64,000 nt of DNA from Calliopsis andreniformis (GCF_051401765.1 NW_027480467.1:62001-126000), one strand, 5' to 3'; shown: positions 12,509-26,408, numbered from the stretch's first letter. Notes: generated by a model from the letters alone, not told the origin. Translations and numbers: made by a program.

Positions 12509-13131
12509 CAGAATATCCTCAATTCACAGTTTTCAATACTCAACACTCAATCTGCAATCTTCAAATCTCTATCCACAAACATCAATTCTCATCACTCAAC
12601 CCTCAACACTCTGTCCTCAATGTTCAATCCTCAATCCTCAATTCTCAATACTCAATCCTCAATCCTCAATCATCAATCCTCAATCTTCAATCCTCAATAC
12701 TCAATCTTTAATCCTCAGTCCTCAATCCTCAATCTTCAATCTTCAATCCTCAACCCGCAATCCTCAATCCTCAATCCTCAATCCTCAGTCCTCAATCCGC
12801 AATCTTCAATCGTCAATACTCAATATTCAATCCTCAATACTCAATCCTCAACCCTCAGTCCTCATTCTTCAATCCTCAGTAACCAATCCTCAGTCTTCAA
12901 TCCTCATTCCTCAACACTTAATCCTCAATCCTCAATCCTCAATCTTCAATCCTCAATACTCAATCATCAATCCGCAATCCTCAGATCTCAATCTTCAATA
13001 CTCAATACTCAATCTTCAATACTCAATCCTCAATCCTCACTCCTCAAACATCAATTCTGAATCCTCAATCCTGAATCCTCAATCTTCAGCCCTCAGTCCT
13101 GAACAATCAGGTGACAATCCTCAATCCTCAA
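12509..13131. repeat. Block G copy 2 (623 bp)
   Basis: Same length and word order as 10858-11480, joined directly to the end of E copy 2. An E-to-G joint without F implies deletion of exactly one 413-bp block by exchange between cores. Confidence 0.88.
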
Positions 13132-13877
13132 TAGAATATCCTCAATTCACAGTTTTCAATACTCAATACTCAATCTGCAATCTTCAAATCTCTATCAACA
13201 AACATCAATTCTCATCACTCAACCTTCAACACTCAGTCCTCAATGTTCAATACTCAATCCTCAATTCTCAATCTTCAATCCTCAATACTCCATCTTTAAT
13301 CCTCAATCCTCAATCCTCAATCTACAATCCTCAATCCGCAATACTCAATCCTCAACCCTCAATCCTCAATCCTCAATCATCAATCCTCAATCTTCAATAC
13401 TCAATCCTCAATCCTCAATCCTCAATCCTCAACCCTCAATCCTCAATCTTAAATACACAATCCTCAATCCTCAATTCTCAATCCTCAATTCTCAATCTTC
13501 AATCCTCAATACTCAATCTTAAATCCTCAATACACAATCCTCAATACCCAATGCTCAATCTTCAATCCTCAATCCTCAATCCTCAATTCACGATCCTCAA
13601 TCCTCAACCCTCAATCCTCAATCCTCAATCCTCAATCCTCAATCTTCAATCCTCAATACTCAATCATCAATCCGCAATCCTCAATCTTCAATCCTCAATC
13701 CTCAATCCTCAACCCTTAATCCTCAATCCTCAGACCTCAAACATCAATACTCAATCCTCAGTCCTCGACCTCAATCCACAACGCTCAATCCTCAATCCTC
13801 AATATTCAATCATCAACATTCAATCCTCAATACTCAATCATCAATCCGCAATCCTCAATCTTCAATCCTCAATCCTC
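13132..13877. repeat. Heptamer block following core 13132
   Basis: Begins with an A core that has the tcaacaaacatc variant and is followed by tactccatcttt, a phrase shared with 15944, 25927, 27850, 34706, 45847 and 53540. It continues into a 174-bp tandem duplication listed separately. Confidence 0.8.
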
Positions 13878-13992
13878 AATCCTCAACCCTTAATCCTCAA
13901 TCCTCAGACCTCAAACATCAATACTCAACCCTCAGTCCTCGACCTCAATCCACAACGCTCAATCCTTAATCCTCAATATTCAATCATCAACA
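13645..13992. repeat. 174-bp unit in two tandem copies
   Basis: 13645-13818 and 13819-13992 are nearly identical. The unit is 24 heptamers plus one 6-base word (tcctcg before acctcaa). Marker words are tccgcaa, cccttaa, acatcaa and acgctcaa. At least two substitutions separate the copies. This is the clearest short tandem duplication in this part of the window. Confidence 0.88.
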
Positions 13993-14367
13993 TTCAATCT
14001 TCAGTCCTCAATCCTCAATCCTCAATCCTCAATCCTCATTCCTCAATGCTCAATCAGCAATACCCAATCCTCAATCTTCAATCCTCAATCCTCAATCCTC
14101 AATCCCCAATCCTCAATCCTCAATCCTCAGTCCTCAAACCTCAATCCTGAATCCTCAATCCTGAATCCTCAATCTTCAGACCTCAGTCCTCAACAATCAG
14201 TTGTCAATTCTCAATCCTCAATAGAATGTCATCAATTCACAGTTTTCAATACACAATACTCAATCTGCAATCTTTAAATCTCTATCCACAAACACCAATT
14301 CTCATCACTCAACCCTCAATAGTCAGTCCCCAAACCTCAATCTTCTATCCTCAACCCTCAATCCTCA
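13878..14367. repeat. 490-bp duplicated segment, copy 1
   Basis: Matches 16845-17334 at offset 2967, spanning core 14222 (partner 17189). Shared markers are an atcagcaatacc word and cctcaatcttctatcc near the end. The anchor differs slightly: tagaatgtc here, tagaatatc in the partner. Confidence 0.87.
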
Positions 14368-14991
14368 ATCATCAATCCTCAATCTTCAATCCTCAATACT
14401 CAATCTTTAATCCTCAGTCCTCAATCCTCAATCTTCAATCTTCAATCCTCAACTCGCAATCCTCAATCCTCAATCCTCAATCCTCAGTCCTCATTCCGCA
14501 ATCGTCAATCCTCAATCCTCAATCCTCAACCCTCAGTCCTCATTCTTCAATCCTCAATAACCAATCCTCAATCTTCAATCCTCATTCCTCAATCCTCAAT
14601 TCTCAATCCTCAATCCTCAATCCTCAATCATCAATCCTCAATCTTCAATACTCAATCCTCAATCCACAATCCTCAATACACAATCCTCAATGCTCAATCA
14701 TCAATCCTCAATCTTCAATCCTCAATACTCAATCTTTAATCCTCAGTCCTCAATCCTCAATCTTCAATCTTCAATCCTCAACCCGCAATCCTCAATCCTC
14801 AATCCTCAATCCTCAGTCCTCAATCCGCAATCTTCAATCCTCAATACTCAATCTTCAGTCCTCAATCCTCAATCCTCAATCCTCAATCCTCAATCCTCAG
14901 TCCTCAAACCACAATCCTGAATCCTCAATCCTGAATCCTCAACCTTCAGCCCTCAGTCCTCAACAATCAGTTGTCAATCCTCAATCCTCAC
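14368..14991. repeat. Heptamer stretch with two related sub-blocks
   Basis: A phrase with catcaatcctcaatcttc and tctttaatcctcag appears at about 14370 and again at about 14697, each followed by a tcgcaa or ccgcaa word. The second belongs to the same block as 19218, 37568, 40591, 44300 and 51259. There are no genes. Confidence 0.78.
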
Positions 14992-15943
14992 TAGACTATC
15001 CTCAGTTCAGAGCTTTCCATACGCAATACTCAATCTGCAATCTTCAAATCTCTATCCATAAACATCAATTCTCATCACTCAACCCTCAACACTCAGTCCC
15101 CAATCCTCAATCTTCAATCCTCAATCCTCAATCCTCAATCCTCACTCCTCAATCCTCCATCCTCAGTCCTCAAACCTCAATCCTGAATCCTCAATCCTGA
15201 ATCCTCAATCTTCAGCCCTCAGTCCTCAACAATCAGGTGACAATCCTCAATCCTCAATAGAATATCCTCAATTCACAGTTTTCAATCATCAATCCTCAAT
15301 CTTCAATACTCAATCCTCAATCCTCAATCCTCAATCCTCGTTCTTAAATCCTCAATACCCAATACTCAGCCTTCATTCCTCAATCCTCAATACTCAATCC
15401 TCAATCCTCAATCATCAATCCTCAATCATCAATCATCAATCTTCAATACTCAATCCTCAATCCTCAATCCTCAAGACTCAATCCTCAATCCTCAATCATC
15501 AATCCTCAATCTTCAATCCTCAATACTCAATCTTTAATCCTCAGTCCTCAATCCTCAATCTTCAATCTTCAATCCTCAACTCGCAATCCTCAATCCTCAA
15601 TCCACAATCCTCAATCCTAAATCTTCAATCCTCAATACTCAATCTTCAATCCTCAATACTCAATCCTCAATCCTCAGTCCTCATTCTTCAATCCTCAATG
15701 CCCAATCCTCAATCTTCAATCCTCAATCCTCAATCCTCAATCCTCAATCCTCAATCTTCAATCCTCAATACTCAATCATCAATCCGCAATCCTCAATCCT
15801 CAATCTTCAATCCTCAATACTCAATCTTCAATACTCAATCCTCAATCCTCACTCCTCAAACATCAATTCTGAATCCTCAATCCTGAATCCTCAATCTTCA
15901 GCCCTCAGTCATGAACAATCAGGTGACAATCCTCAATCCTCAA
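14992..15943. repeat. C-A core pair (266 bp) plus 686-bp block, copy 1
   Basis: A C core (ctagactatc, cagagctttcc, tacgcaa, tccataa) at 14992 is followed exactly 266 bp later by an A core at 15258, then 686 bp to the next core. The same 266+686 combination recurs at 19806, 41186 and 44895. Confidence 0.88.
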
Positions 15944-16844
15944 TAGAATATCCTCAATTCACAGTTTTCAATACTCAATACTCAATCTGCAATCTTCAAA
16001 TCTCTATCAACGAACATCAATTCTCATCACTCAACCTTCAACACTCAGTCCTCAATGTTCAATACTTATTCCTCAATTCTCAATCTTCAATCCTCAATAC
16101 TCCATCTTTAATCCTCAATCCTCAATCCTCAATCTACAATCCTCAATCCGCAATACTCAATCCTCAACCCTCAATCCTTAATCCTCAATCATCAATCCTC
16201 AATCTTCAATACTCAATCCTCAATCCTCAATTCTCAATCCCCAACCCGCAATCTTCAATCTTAAATACACAATCCTCAATCCTCAATCCTCAATCCCCAA
16301 TTCTCAATCTTCAATCCTCAATACTCAATCTTAAACCCTCAATCCTCAATCCTCAATCCTCAATCCTCAATCCTCAATCCTCAATCCTCAATCCTCAATA
16401 CTCGATCCTCAGTCCTCAATTCTCAATCCTCAATCCTCAATTCTCAATCTTCAATCGTCAATACTCAATCTTAAATCCTCAATCCTCAACCCTCAATCCT
16501 CAATCCTCAATCTTCAATCCTCAATACTCAATCTTCAATCCTCAATCCTCAATCCTCAGTCCTCAAACCTCAATTCTGAATCTTCGATCCTGAATCCTCA
16601 TTCTCCAGCCCTCAGTCCTGAACAATCAGGTGACAATCCTCAATCCTCAATTGAATATCCTCAATTCACAGTTTTCAATACTCAATACTCAATCTGCAAT
16701 CTTCAAATCTCTATCCACAAACATCAATTCTCATCACCCAACTCTCAACACTCAGTCCTCAATGTTCAATCCTCAATCCTCAATCTTCAATCCTCAATCC
16801 CCAATACTGAATCCTCAATCCTCAATCCTCAATCCTCAATCATC
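15944..16844. repeat. 707-bp block and following core 16651
   Basis: Opens with an A core carrying tcaacgaacatc. The interval to the next core is 707 bp, as at 45847-46554. The 16651 anchor is ttgaata. There are no genes. Confidence 0.8.
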
Positions 16845-17334
16845 AATCCTCAACCCTTAATCCTCAATCCTCAGACCTCAAACATCAATACTCAACCCTC
16901 AGTCCTCGACCTCAATCCACAACGCTCAATCCTCAACCCTCAATCTTCAATCATCAACATTCAATCTTCAGTCCTCAATCCTCAATCCTCAATCCTCAAT
17001 CCTCATTCCTCAATGTTCAATCAGCAATACCCAATCCTCAATCTTCAATCCTCAATCCTCAATCCTCAATCCCCAATCCTCAATCCTCAATCCTCAGTCC
17101 TCAAACCTCAATCCTGAATCCTCAATCCTGAATCCTCAATCTTCAGACCTCAGTCTTCAACAATCATTTGTCAATTCTCAATCCTCAATAGAATATCATC
17201 AATTCACAGTTTTCAATACACAATACTCAATCTGCAATCTTTAAATCTCTATCCACAAACACCAATTCTCATCACTCAACCCTCAATACTCAGTCCCCAA
17301 ACCTCAATCTTCTATCCTCAACCCTCAATCCTCA
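16845..17334. repeat. 490-bp duplicated segment, copy 2
   Basis: Partner of 13878-14367 (offset 2967). It contains core 17189. The end of the match is at 17335, where cttc replaces catc. Confidence 0.87.
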
Positions 17335-17666
17335 ATCTTCAATCCTCAATCTTCAATCCTCAATACTCAATCATCAATCCGCAATCCTCAACCGTCAATC
17401 TTCAATCCTCAATACTGAATCTTCGATCCTCAATCCTCAATCCTCACTCCTCAAACCTCAATTCTGAATCCTCAATCCTGAATCCTCAATCTTCAGCCCT
17501 CAGTCCTGAGCAATCAGGTGACAATCCTCAGTCCTCAACAGAATATCCTCAATTCACAGCTTTCAATACTCAACACTCAATCTGCAATCTTCAAATCTCT
17601 ATCCACAAACATCAATTCTCATCACTCAACCCTCAACACTCTGTCCTCAATGTTCAATCCTCAATC
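17335..17666. repeat. Heptamer stretch with core 17539
   Basis: Ordinary heptamers leading into a cagaata core preceded by cctgagcaatcagg. There are no genes. Confidence 0.75.
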
Positions 17667-19100
17667 CTCAATCCTCAATCCTCAATCCTCAGTCCTCAAT
17701 CCGCAATCTTCAATCCTCAATACTCAATCTTCAATCCTCAATACTCAATCCTCAACCCTCAGTCCTCATTCTTCAATCCTCAATGACCAATCCTCAGTCT
17801 TCAATCCTCATTCCTCAATCCTCAATTCTCAATCCTCAATCCTCAATCCTCAGACCTCAAACATCAATACTCAACCGTCAGTCCTCGTCCTCAATCCGCA
17901 ACCCTCAATCCTCAATCCTTAATCTTCAATCATCAATATTCAATCTTCAATACTCAATCCTCAATCCTCAATCCTCAATCCTCAATCCTCAATGTTCAAT
18001 CCTCGATACCCAATCCTCAATCTTCAGTCCTCAATCCTCAATCCTCAATCCTCAATCCTCAATCCTCAATCCTCAATCCTCAAACCACAATCCTGAATCC
18101 TCAATCCTGAATCCTCAATCTTCAGCCCTCAGTCCTCAACAATCAGTTGTCACTCCTCAATCCTCACTAGAATATCCTCAGTTCAGAGCTTTCCATACGC
18201 AATGCTCAATCTGCAATCTTCAAATCTGTATCCATAAACATCAATTCTCATCACTCAACCCTCAACACTCAGTCCCCAATCCTCAATCTTCAATCCTCAA
18301 TCCTCAATCCTTAGTCCTCACTCCTCAATCCTCAATCCTCAGTCCTCAAACATCAATCCTGAATCCTCAATCCTGAATCCTCAATCTTCAGCCCTCAGTC
18401 CTCAACAATCAGGTGACAATCCTCAATCCTCAATAGAATATCCTCAATTCACAGTTTTCAATACTTAATACTTAATCTGCAATCTTCAAATCACTATCCA
18501 CAAACATCAATTCTCATCACTCAACCCTCAACACTCAGTCCTCAATGTTCAATCCTCAATCCTCAATTCTCAATCTTCAATCCTCAATACTCAATCATTT
18601 AATCCTCAATTCTCAATCCTCAATCTTCGATCCTCAATCCCCAATACTCAATCCTCAACCCTCAATCCTCAATCTTCAATCATCAATCCTCAATCTTCAA
18701 TACTCAATCCTCAATCCTCAATCCTCAATCCTCGTTCTTAAATCCTCAATACCCAATACTCAATCTTCAATCCTCAATCCTAAATACTCAATCCTCAATC
18801 CTCAATCCTCAATCATCAATCCTCAATCATCAATCATCAATCTTCAATACTCAATCCTCAATCCTCAATCCTCAATACTCAATCCTCAATCCTCAATCAT
18901 CAATCCTCAATCTTCAATCCTCAATGCTCAATCTTTAATCCTCAGTCCTCAATCCTCAATCTTCAATCTTCAATCCTCAACTCGCAATCCTCAATCCTCA
19001 ATCCTCAATCCTCAGTCCTCATTCCGCAATCTTCAATCCTCAATCCTCAATCCTCAACCCTCAGTCCTCATTCTTCAATCCTCAATAACCAATCCTCAAT
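17667..19100. repeat. 1.4-kb segment duplicated 36.6 kb away, copy 1
   Basis: Matches 54284-55710 approximately, at offset 36617 (checked at 17688, 17851, 18168, 18434 and 18545). It includes a C-A core pair (18168, 18434). The A core has aatcagg, whereas the distant copy has aatctgg. Confidence 0.85.
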
Positions 19101-20757
19101 CTTCAATCCTCATTCCTCAATCCTCAATTCTCAATCCTCAATCCTCAATCCTCAATCATCAATCCTCAATCTTCAATACTCAATCCTCAATCCTCAATCC
19201 TCGATACACAATCCTCAGTGCTCAATCATCAATCCTCAATCTTCAATCCTCAATACTCAATCTTTAATCCTCAGTCCTCAATCCTCAATCTTGAATCTTC
19301 AATCCTCAACCCGCAATCCTCAATCCTCAATCCTCAATCCTCAATCCTCAATCCGCAATCTTCAATCCTCAATACTCAATCTTCAGTCCTCAATCCTCAA
19401 TCCTCAACCCTCAGTCCTCATTCTTCAATCCTCAATAACCAATCCTCAATCTTCAATCCTCATTCCTCAATCCTCAATTCTCAATCCTCAATCCTCAATC
19501 CACAGACCTCAAACATCAATACTCAACCCTCAGTCCTCGTCCTCAATCCGCAACCCTCAATCCTCAATCCTCAATCTTCAATCATCAATATTCAATCTTC
19601 AATACTCAATCCTCAATCCTCAATCCTCAGTCCTCAATCCTCAATGTTCAATCCTCGATACCCAATCCACAATCTTCAATCCTCAATCCTCAATCCTCAA
19701 TCCTCAATCCTCAGTCCTCAAACCACAATCCTGAATCCTGAATCCTGAATCCTCAACCTTCAGCCCTCAGTCCTCAACAATCAGTTGTCAATCCGCAATC
19801 CTCGCTAGACTATCCTCAGTTCAGAGCTTTCCATACGCAATACTCAATCTGCAATCTTCAAATCTCTATCCATAAACATCAATTCTCATCACTCAACCCT
19901 CAACACTCAGTCCCCAATCCTCAATCTTCAATCCTCAATCCTCAATCCTCAATCCTCACTCCTCAATCCTCCATCCTCAGTCCTCAAACCTCAATCCTGA
20001 ATCCTCAATCCTGAATCCTCAATCTTCAGCCCTCAGTCCTCAACAATCAGGTGACAATCCTCAATCCTCAATAGAATATCCTCAATTCACAGTTTTCAAT
20101 CATCAATCCTCAATCTTCAATACTCAATCCTCAATCCTCAATCCTCAATCCTCGTTCTTAAATCCTCAATACCCAATACTCAACCTTAATTCCTCAATCC
20201 TCAATACTCAATCCTCAATCCTCAATCCTCAATCCTCAATCATCAATCATCAATCTTCAATACTCAATCCTCAATCCTCAATCCTCAAGACTCAATCCTC
20301 AATCCTCAATCATCAATCCTCAATCTTCAATCCTCAATACTCAATCTTTAATCCTCAGTCCTCAATCCTCAATCTTCAATCTTCAATCCTCAACTCGCAA
20401 TCCTCAATCCTCAATCCTCAATCCTCAATCCTAAATCTTCAATCCTCAATACTCAATCTTCAATCCTCAATCCTCAATCCTCAATCCTCAGTCCTCATTC
20501 TTCAATCCTCAATACCCAATCCTCAATCTTCAATCCTCAATCCTCAATCCTCAATCCTCAATCCTCAATCTTCAATCCTCAATACTCAATCATCAATCCG
20601 CAATCCTCAATCCTCAATCTTCAATCCTCAATACTGAATCTTCAATCCTCAATCCTCAATCCTCACTCCTCAAACCTCAATTCTGAATCCTCAATCCTGT
20701 ATCCTCAATCTTCAGCCCTCAGTCCTGAACAATCAGGTGACAATCCTCAGTCCTCAA
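18168..20757. repeat. Composite 266+1372+266+686 block
   Basis: Four consecutive core intervals in the same order as 39534-42137 and 43243-45846, where the second interval is 1386 bp (two heptamers longer). The first C core is the tagaata, tgctcaa, atctgta form (C1); the second is the tagacta form (C2). This appears to be an earlier-diverged relative of the units at 35-46 kb. Confidence 0.88.
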
Positions 20758-22020
20758 CAGAATATCCTCAATTCACAGTTTTCAATACTCAATACTCAAT
20801 CTGCTATCTTTAAATCTCTATCCACAAACATCAATTCTCATCACTCAACCCTCAACACTCAGTTCCCAATCCTCAATCTTCAATCCTCATTCCTCAATCC
20901 TCAATCCACAATCCTCATTCTTCAATCCTCAATACCCAATCCTCAATCTTCAATCCTCGATCCACAATCCTCAATTCTCAATCCTCAATCTTCAGTCCTC
21001 AGTCCTTAAACCTCAATCCTCAACCCTCAGCCATCATCCTCAATCCTCAATCCTCAATCCTCAATCCTCAATCTTCAATCCCCAATACTCAATCTTCAAC
21101 CCTCAATCCTCAATCCTCAATCCTCAATCCTCACTCTTCAATCCTCAATACCCAATCCTCAATCTTCAATCCACGATCCACAATCCTCAATTCTCAATCC
21201 TCAATCTTCAGTCCTCAGTCCTTAAACCTCAATCCTCAACCTTCAGCCATCATCCTCAATCCTCAATCCTCAATCCTCAATCCTCAATCTTCAATCCCCA
21301 ATACTCAATCTTCAACCCTCAATCCTCAATCCTCAGTCCTCAAACCTCAATTCTGAATCCTCAATCCTGAATCCTCAATCTTCAGCCCTCAGTCCTCAAC
21401 AATCAGGTGACAATCCTCAATCCCCAATAGAATATCGTCAATTCACAGTTTTCAATACTCAATACTTAATCTGCATTCTTCAAATCTCCATCCACAAACA
21501 TCAATTCTCATCACTCAACCCTCAACACTCAGTCCTCAATGTTCAATCCTCAATCCTCAATTCTCAATCTTCAATCCTCAATACTCAATCTTTAATCCTG
21601 AATCCTCAATCCTCAATCTTCAATCCTCAATCCCCAATACTCAATCCTCAATCCTCAATCCTCAATCCTCAATCATCAATCCTCAATCTTCAATACTCAA
21701 TCCTCAATCCTCAATCCTCAATCCTCAATCCTCAATCCTCAATCATCAATCCTCAATCTTCAATCCTCAATACTCAATCTTTAATCCTCAATCCCCAATC
21801 CTCAATCTCCAATCCTCAATCCTCAATCCTCAATCCTCAATCCTCAAACCTCAATCCTCCATCCTCAATCCTCAATCTTCAATCCTCAATACTCAATCAT
21901 CAATCCTCAATCCTCAATCCTCAATCTTCCATCCTCAAGACTCAATCTTCAATCCTCAATCCTCAATCCTCAATCCTCAATCTTCAATCCTCAATCCTCA
22001 ATCCTCAATCCCCAATTCTC
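20758..22020. repeat. Core block with 216-bp tandem duplication
   Basis: Positions 20779-21658 match 30937-31816 at offset 10158. Within it, 20913-21128 and 21129-21344 approximately are two tandem copies of 216 bp (30 heptamers plus a 6-base word), marked by ttcagtcctcagtccttaaa at 20991 and 21207. The same pair is present in the partner segment. Confidence 0.86.
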
Positions 22021-22746
22021 AGTCTTCAATCCTCAATACACGATCCTCAATCTTCAATCCTCAATCCTCAATCCTCAATCCTCAATCCTCAATCCTCAGT
22101 CCTCAGTACTCAAACCTCAATCCTGAATCCTCAATCCTGAATCCTCAATCTTGAGACCTCAGTCCTCAAAAATCAGTTGTCAATTCTCAATCCTCAATAG
22201 AATATCATCAATTCACAGTTTTCAATACTCAATACTCAATCTGCTATCTTTAAATCTCTATCCACAAACATCAATTCTCATCACTCAACCCTCAACACTC
22301 AGTCCCCAATCCTCAATCTTCAATCCTCAATCATTCAATCCTCAATCCTCAATCCTCAATATTCAATCCTCAATACTCAATCATCAATCCTCAGACCTCA
22401 ATCCTCAGTCCTCAATCCTCAAACCTCAATCCTCAACCCTCAGCCCTCATCCTCAATCCTCAATCCTCAATCCTCAATCTTCAATCTTCAATCCTCAATA
22501 ATCAATCTTCAACCCTCAATCCTCAGTCCTCAAACCTCAATTCTGAATCCTCAATCCTGAATGCTCAATTTTCAGCCCTCAGTCCTCAACAATCAGTTGT
22601 CAATACTCAATCCTCAATAGAATATCCTCAATTCACAGTTTTCAATACTCAATGCTCAATCTGCGATCTTCAAACCTCTATCCACAAACACCAATTCTCA
22701 TCACTCAACCCTCAACACTCAGTCCTCAATGTTCAATCCTCAATCC
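22021..22746. repeat. Distant duplication of 8394-9119, copy 2
   Basis: Offset 13627, including cores 22198 and 22618 and the caaaaatcag variant. Differences are few, for example ttgagacc against ttgagccc near 22152. Confidence 0.88.
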
Positions 22747-23565
22747 TAAATCCACAATCCTGAATCATCAATCTTCAATCCGCAATACTCAATCTTCAAT
22801 CCTCCATCCTCAATCCTCAATACTCAATCCTCAGTCCTCAAACCTCATATCTGAATCCTCAATCCTGAATCCTCAATCTTCAGCCCTCAGTCCTCAACAA
22901 TCAGGTGACAATACTCAATCCCCAATAGAATATCGTCAATTCACAGTTTTCAATACTCAATACTTAATCTGCATTCTTCAAATCTCCATCCACAAACATC
23001 AATTCTCATCACTCAACCCTCAACACTCAGTCCTCAATGTTCAATCCTCAATCCTCAATTCTCAATCTTCAATCCTCAATACTCAATCTTTAATCCTGAA
23101 TCCTCAATCCTCAATCTTCAATCCTCAATCCCCAATACTCAATCCTCAATCCTCAATCCTCAATCATCAATCCTCAATCTTCAATACTCAATCCTCAATC
23201 CTCAATCCTCAATCCTCAATCCTCAATCCTCAATCCTCAATCATCAATCCTCAATCTTCAATCCTCAATCCTCAATCCTCAATCCTCAATCCTCAATCTT
23301 CAATCCTCAATACCCAATCTTCAATCCTCAATCCTCAATCCTCAACCCACAGTCCTCATTCTTCAATCCTCAATAACCAATCCTCAATCTTCAATCCTCA
23401 ATCCTCAATCTTCAATCCTCAATCCTCAATCCTCAATCTTCAATCCTCAATACTCAATCATCAATCCTCAATCCTCAATCCTCAATCCTCAATCCTCAAC
23501 CCTCAATCGACAGTCTTCAAACCTCAATACTCAATCTTCAACCCTCAATCCTCAATCCTCAATCC
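22747..23565. repeat. 819-bp insertion relative to the 8.4-11.5 kb copy
   Basis: Exactly 117 heptamers present here and absent between 9119 and 9120. It contains core 22926 with a tccccaa, tagaata, tcgtcaa context and a unique catatctgaa word near 22848, shared only with about 31842. It is either an insertion here or a deletion in the other copy. Confidence 0.82.
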
Positions 23566-25954
23566 TCAATCCTCATTCTTCAATCCTCAATACCCAATCC
23601 TCAATCTTCAATACTCAATCCTCAATCCTCAATTCTCAATCCTCAATCCTCAGTCCTCAGTCCTCAAACCTCAATCCTCAACCCTCAGCCATCATCCTCA
23701 ATCCTCAATCCTCAATCCTCAATCCTCAATCTTCAATCCTCAATACTCAGTCTTCAATCCTCAATCCTCAGTCATCAAACCTCAATTCTGAATCCTCAAT
23801 CCTGAATCCTCAATCTTCAGCCCTGAGTCCTCAACAATCAGTTGTCAATCCTGAATCCTCAATAGAATATCCTCAATTCACAGTTTTCGATACTGACTAC
23901 ACAATCTGCAACCTTCAAGCCTCTATCCACAAACATCAATTCTCATCACCCAACCCTCAACACTCAGACCTCAATGTTCAATCCTCAATCCTCAATCCAC
24001 AATCCTCAATCGTCAATTTTCAATCCTCAATCCACAGTCTTCAATCTTCAATCGCCCATGCTCAATCCTCAATCCTCAATCTTCAGTCCTCAACCCTCAA
24101 TCCTCAATACCAAATCCTCTATCTTCAATCCTCAATCCTCAATCCTCAATCTTCAATCCTCAATCCTCAATCTTCAATACTCAATCCTCAATCCTCAATC
24201 TTCAATACTCAATACTCAATCTTTAATCCTCAATCCCCAATCCTCAATCTCCAATCCTCAATCCTCAATCCTCAATCCTCAATCCTCAATCCTCAATCCT
24301 CCATCATCAATCCTCAAACTTCAATCCTCAATACTCAATCATCAATCCTCAATCGTCAATCCTCAATCTTCAATCCTCAATACTCAATCCTCAATCCTCA
24401 ATCCCCAATTCTCAGTCTTCAATCCTCAATACCCGATCCTCAATCTTCAATCCTCAGTCCTCAATCCTCAATTCTCAATCCTCAATCCTCAGTCCTCAGT
24501 CCTCAAACCTCTATCCTCAACCCTCAGCCCTCATAGTCAATCCTCAATCATCAATCCTCAATCCTCAATCTTCAATCCTCAATACTCAACCTTCAATCCT
24601 CAATCCTCAATTCTCAATCCTCAATACTGAATCCTCAATCGTCAATCCTCAATCCCCAATCCTCAATCTTCAATACTCAATCCTCAATCCTCAATCCAAA
24701 ATCCTCAATCTTCAAACCTCAATACTGAATCTTCAATCCTCAATCCTCAATCCTCAATCCTCAATCCTCTTTCTTCAATCCTCAATACCCAATCCTCAGT
24801 CCTCAAACCTCAATTCTGAATCCTCAATCCTGAATCCTCAATCTTCAGCCCTCAGTCCTCAACAATCAGGTGACAATACTCAATCCCCAATAGAATATCG
24901 TCAATTCACAGTTTTCAATACTCAATACTTAATCTGCATTCTTCAAATCTCCATCCACAAACATCAGTTCTCATCACTCAACCCTCAACACTCAGTCCCC
25001 AAACCTCAATCTTCTATCCTCAACCCTCAATCCTCAATCCTCAATCCTCAATCCTCAATCTTCAATCCTCAATCCTCATTACTGAATCCTCAATCCTCAA
25101 TCCTCAATCCTCAATCATCAATCCCCAATCTTCAATACTCAATCCTCAATCCTCAATCGTCAATCTTCAATCCTCAATACTCAATCTTCAATTATCAATC
25201 CTCAATGCTCACTCCTCAAACCTCAATTCTGAATCCTCAATCCTGAATCCACAATCTTCAGCCCTCAGTCCTGAACAATCAGGTGACAATCCTCAGTCCT
25301 CAACAGAATATCCTCAATTCACAGTTTTCAATACTCAACACACAATCTGCAATCTTCAAATCTCTATCCACAAACATCAATTCTCATCACTCAACCCTCA
25401 ACACTCTGTCCTCAATGTTCAATCCTCAATCCTCAATTCTCAATACTCAATCCTCAATCCTCAATCATCAATCCTCAATCTTCAATCCTCAATACTCAAT
25501 CTTTAATCCTCAGTCCTCAATCCTCAATCTTCAATCTTCAATCCTCAACCCGCAATCCTCAATCCTCAATCCTCAATCCTCAGTCCTCAATCCGCAATCT
25601 TCAATCCTCAATACTCAATCTTCAATCCTCAATACTCAACCCTCAACCCTCAGTCCTCATTCTTCAATCCTCAATAACCAATCCTCAGTCTTCAATCCTC
25701 ATTCCTCAACACTTAATCCTCAATCCTCAATCCTCAATCTTCAATCCTCAATACTCAATCATCAATCCGCAATCCTCAATTCTCAATCTTCAATCCTCAA
25801 TACTCAATCTTCAATACTCAATCCTCAATCCTCACTCCTCAAACATCAATTCTGAATCCTCAATCCTGAATCCTCAATCTTCAGCCCTCAGTCCTGAACA
25901 ATCAGGTGACAATCCTCAATCCTCAATAGAATATCCTCAATTCACAGTTTTCAA
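23566..25954. repeat. E-F-G composite (copy at 24 kb)
   Basis: Matches 9120-11508 at offset 14446 and, from about 23480 to 25930, matches 32260-34710 at offset 8779. It contains E (23863-24890), F (24891-25303) and G (25304-25926) with exactly the block lengths of the first composite. The 23863 core has tactgac where the others have tactcac. Confidence 0.9.
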
Positions 25955-26408
25955 TACTCAATACTCAATCTGCAATCTTCAAATCTCTATCAACGAACAT
26001 CAATTCTCATCACTCAACCTTCAACACTCAGTCCTCAATGTTCAATACTCAATCCTCAATTCTCAATCTTCAATCCTCAATACTCCATCTTTAATCCTCA
26101 ATCCTCAATCCTCAATCTACAATCCTCAATCCGCAATACTCAATCCTCAACCCTCAATCCTCAATCCTCAATCCTCAATTCTCAATCCTCAATCCTCAGT
26201 CCTCAGTCCTCAAACCTCAATCCTCAACCCTCAGCCATCATCCTCAATCCTCAATCCTCAATCCTCAATCCTCAATCTTCAATCCTCAATACTCAGTCTT
26301 CAATCCTCAATCCTCAGTCATCAAACCTCAATTCTGAATCCTCAATCCTGAATCCTCAATCTTCAGCCCTGAGTCCTCAACAATCAGTTGTCAATCCGGA
26401 ATCCTCAA
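25927..26408. repeat. 482-bp linker between E-F-G and the next E
   Basis: Begins as the 13132/27850 type of core (tcaacgaacatc) and ends as the sequence leading into an E block. It is found only here, so it probably marks a recombination joint. Confidence 0.8.

Noticed and set aside
25927..26408. The 482-bp linker as a unique non-satellite insertion
   Set aside because: It parses completely into heptamers and is a fusion of two known block types, so it is a recombination joint, not foreign sequence.
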